Source of the DNA: Verrucomicrobiales bacterium | GTDB lineage: Bacteria > Verrucomicrobiota > Verrucomicrobiia > Verrucomicrobiales > DEV007 | DNA length: 35,573 nt | Direction: 5' to 3' | Assembly: GCA_020852405.1 (NCBI GenBank) | Contig: JADZAX010000101.1 | Span: 1-35,573 of the forward strand | Translations under genes and position numbers: made by a program | The notes under the pieces: model-generated | Told to the model about the DNA's origin: nothing | What the model saw: the letters and a program-made list of their open reading frames with translations, nothing else | Database searches by the model: none | In this document: positions 34,289-35,573 of the stretch, one piece after another | Layout of the letters: each line of letters opens with the position of its first letter | How positions within the stretch are numbered: position 1 is the stretch's first letter

Positions 34289-35573
34289 ATGAAACTCACC
34301 CGTTTATCGTTCATCCTGCTCGCCTTGGCGGGACTTGCATTCTCAGCCTCAGCCGAGGAAGGCAATACCGCCCGCCCCGGTGGCAAACTGCCCAAGGACG
34401 TCAAAGTGGCCCTGGTCAAAGTGGCCGGGGACTTTGTTGATCCGGTCAATGTGGCGGTTCCCCGCGACGGCTCGGGCAGAGTCTTCGTCTGTGAGCGCCC
34501 GGGAGTGGTCCGCATCATCAAGGACGGGAAAGTGCTCCCCAAACCGTTTCTCGACATCCACGAAACAGTCGTCAGTTCCTTCCTCGAACAGGGCCTGTAT
34601 GACATCGAGTTCCATCCGGATTTCAAAACCAACGGGAAATTCTACATCCACTACTCCGACATGTGGTTCAACGGGGACTCCTTTATTGTGGAATACAAGG
34701 TGTCGGCAAAAAACCCTGACAAAGCCGATCCCGACAGTGCCCGGGTCATCATGCAGATCGAGCAGCCCTACGCGAACCACAACGGAGGCGAGCTCGTTTT
34801 CGGACCCGATGGCTATCTTTATATCGGCAGTGGTGACGGCGGATGGGAGGGCGACGTCCTCAATGCCGGCCAGGATCTTACCACCCCGCTTGCCAAGGTG
34901 CTCCGGATCGATGTCAATACCAGCACGCCGGACCGGGCCTACGGCATTCCTGCGGACAATCCGTTGGTCACTCCCAAACAACTGATGGTGCTTTTCGGAG
35001 TCAGCGAAGAAGCTTTCAACAAGATCCATCCCACCGCCCGCCCGGAAATTTGGGCCTATGGTCTGCGCAATCCCCTGAAAATGCAGTTCGACCGTAAAAC
35101 CGGCGACCTTTACATTGCCGATGTGGGCCAGAACCATTGGGAAGAAGTCAACATGCAGCCTGCGGGAGCCAAAGGCGGCGAGAATTACGGCTGGAAGTTC
35201 ATGTGTGGCACCCAACCCTTCCCCCTGCCGATCGATGCCGCCGGCAAGCCGCTCCCGGAAGCGGTGAAGAACGCTCCACGGGTCGGTCTTCCTCCCATCG
35301 CGGAATACAGCCACGTCGATCAGGGCAACTGCGTCGTCGGACTCGGCATTTACCGGGGAGAAAAATACCCCGCTCTGGATGGTGTCTACTTTGTCGGTGA
35401 CTGGGGATCGGGCATATTGTGGGGACTGGCCCGCGACGCCAGCGGCAAGTGGCAGATGGAGCAACTGCTCGACACCAAAATCAAGTTCACCGGAGCCGGT
35501 GAAGCCGAGGACGGACCCATCTACGTGACCAACGCGACCGCCAATTACGGCGGACCGGTCGACCCGAACGTCA
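34289..35573 (+). CDS. PQQ-type glucose/sorbosone dehydrogenase (3' end outside window)
   Basis: This secreted beta-propeller dehydrogenase would oxidise sugars using PQQ. At least 428 codons are visible and the stop lies beyond the window, so the track misses it. A Sec signal is seen (LTRLSFILLALAGLAFSASA). QGLYDIEFHPDFKTNGKFY, NHNGGELVFGPDGYLYIGSG (with the His expected in the active site), IWAYGLRNPLKMQFD and LYIADVGQNHWEEVN are the family signatures. FVGDWGSGILWGL is a late propeller blade. A C-terminal cytochrome domain may follow outside the window, as often seen in PVC bacteria. There is no clear Shine-Dalgarno (accaccc before the ATG). Confidence 0.93.
   Translation, partial: MKLTRLSFILLALAGLAFSASAEEGNTARPGGKLPKDVKVALVKVAGDFVDPVNVAVPRDGSGRVFVCERPGVVRIIKDGKVLPKPFLDIHETVVSSFLEQGLYDIEFHPDFKTNGKFYIHYSDMWFNGDSFIVEYKVSAKNPDKADPDSARVIMQIEQPYANHNGGELVFGPDGYLYIGSGDGGWEGDVLNAGQDLTTPLAKVLRIDVNTSTPDRAYGIPADNPLVTPKQLMVLFGVSEEAFNKIHPTARPEIWAYGLRNPLKMQFDRKTGDLYIADVGQNHWEEVNMQPAGAKGGENYGWKFMCGTQPFPLPIDAAGKPLPEAVKNAPRVGLPPIAEYSHVDQGNCVVGLGIYRGEKYPALDGVYFVGDWGSGILWGLARDASGKWQMEQLLDTKIKFTGAGEAEDGPIYVTNATANYGGPVDPNV

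Overview
The window (about 35.6 kb, GC-rich) looks like chromosomal DNA from a member of the Verrucomicrobia, or more broadly the PVC superphylum. The best evidence is a set of gene families largely typical of that group: a PSD-type DUF1587/1595/1592/1588/1585 cytochrome protein next to a DUF1552 protein, a 1000-residue PVC-type membrane-bound dehydrogenase with HEAT repeats and a C-terminal haem-c motif, secreted concanavalin-like (DUF1080-like) proteins, and many starts without a clear Shine-Dalgarno. The species cannot be named from the sequence alone. I saw no rRNA, tRNA, CRISPR array, transposase or phage gene.

Left part (1-10303, all minus strand). An HrpB-type DEAH/DEFH helicase runs off the left edge. 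Upstream of it is a co-directional run of 15 small genes that ends in an ECF42-type sigma factor (sigma2-sigma4 plus a DUF6596/TPR-like tail). In transcription order these are: VOC protein, DUF1579-like lipoprotein, membrane-anchored SRPBCC protein, DUF1428 protein, YCII/DGPF protein, VOC protein, YCII protein, PhnB-like VOC protein, GyrI-like effector-binding protein, two AHSA1/SRPBCC proteins, PhnB/3-dmu-9 VOC protein, YdeI/OmdA protein, DUF1697 protein and the sigma factor. Gaps are short and several genes overlap. This is an unusually large version of the known ECF42-YCII association and is the most system-like feature of the window.

Middle part (10604-20814). A tannase/feruloyl-esterase-like enzyme (minus) has lost both cysteines of its usual catalytic disulfide. 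It is followed by a DUF4256 protein and an FKBP-type lipoprotein isomerase (plus). Catalase-peroxidase KatG (minus) converges on the isomerase across a strong bidirectional hairpin terminator. Divergent from katG lies the overlapping PSD-cytochrome/DUF1552 pair, then a PPK2 polyphosphate kinase with a long basic N-terminal tail.

Right part (20982-35573). Two related secreted concanavalin-like proteins face each other. Next come a secreted protein gene split by an in-frame TAA, a multi-pass membrane protein, a 2OG-Fe(II) oxygenase and an O-methyltransferase (both minus), a cupin, and a YjdM/PhnA zinc-ribbon protein. An ATGA-coupled three-gene operon follows: an amidohydrolase, a degenerate amidohydrolase-like partner, and the 1000-residue dehydrogenase/cytochrome. 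An OFA-family MFS transporter with a 47-residue small-subunit gene (minus) and a PQQ-type glucose/sorbosone dehydrogenase that runs off the right edge complete the window.

Functional themes are detoxification and stress (KatG, VOC, SRPBCC, YCII and sigma genes) and secreted or periplasmic oxidation and breakdown of organic matter (PSD cytochrome, dehydrogenases, esterase, concanavalin-like proteins). All calls come from reading the sequence, without database searches.
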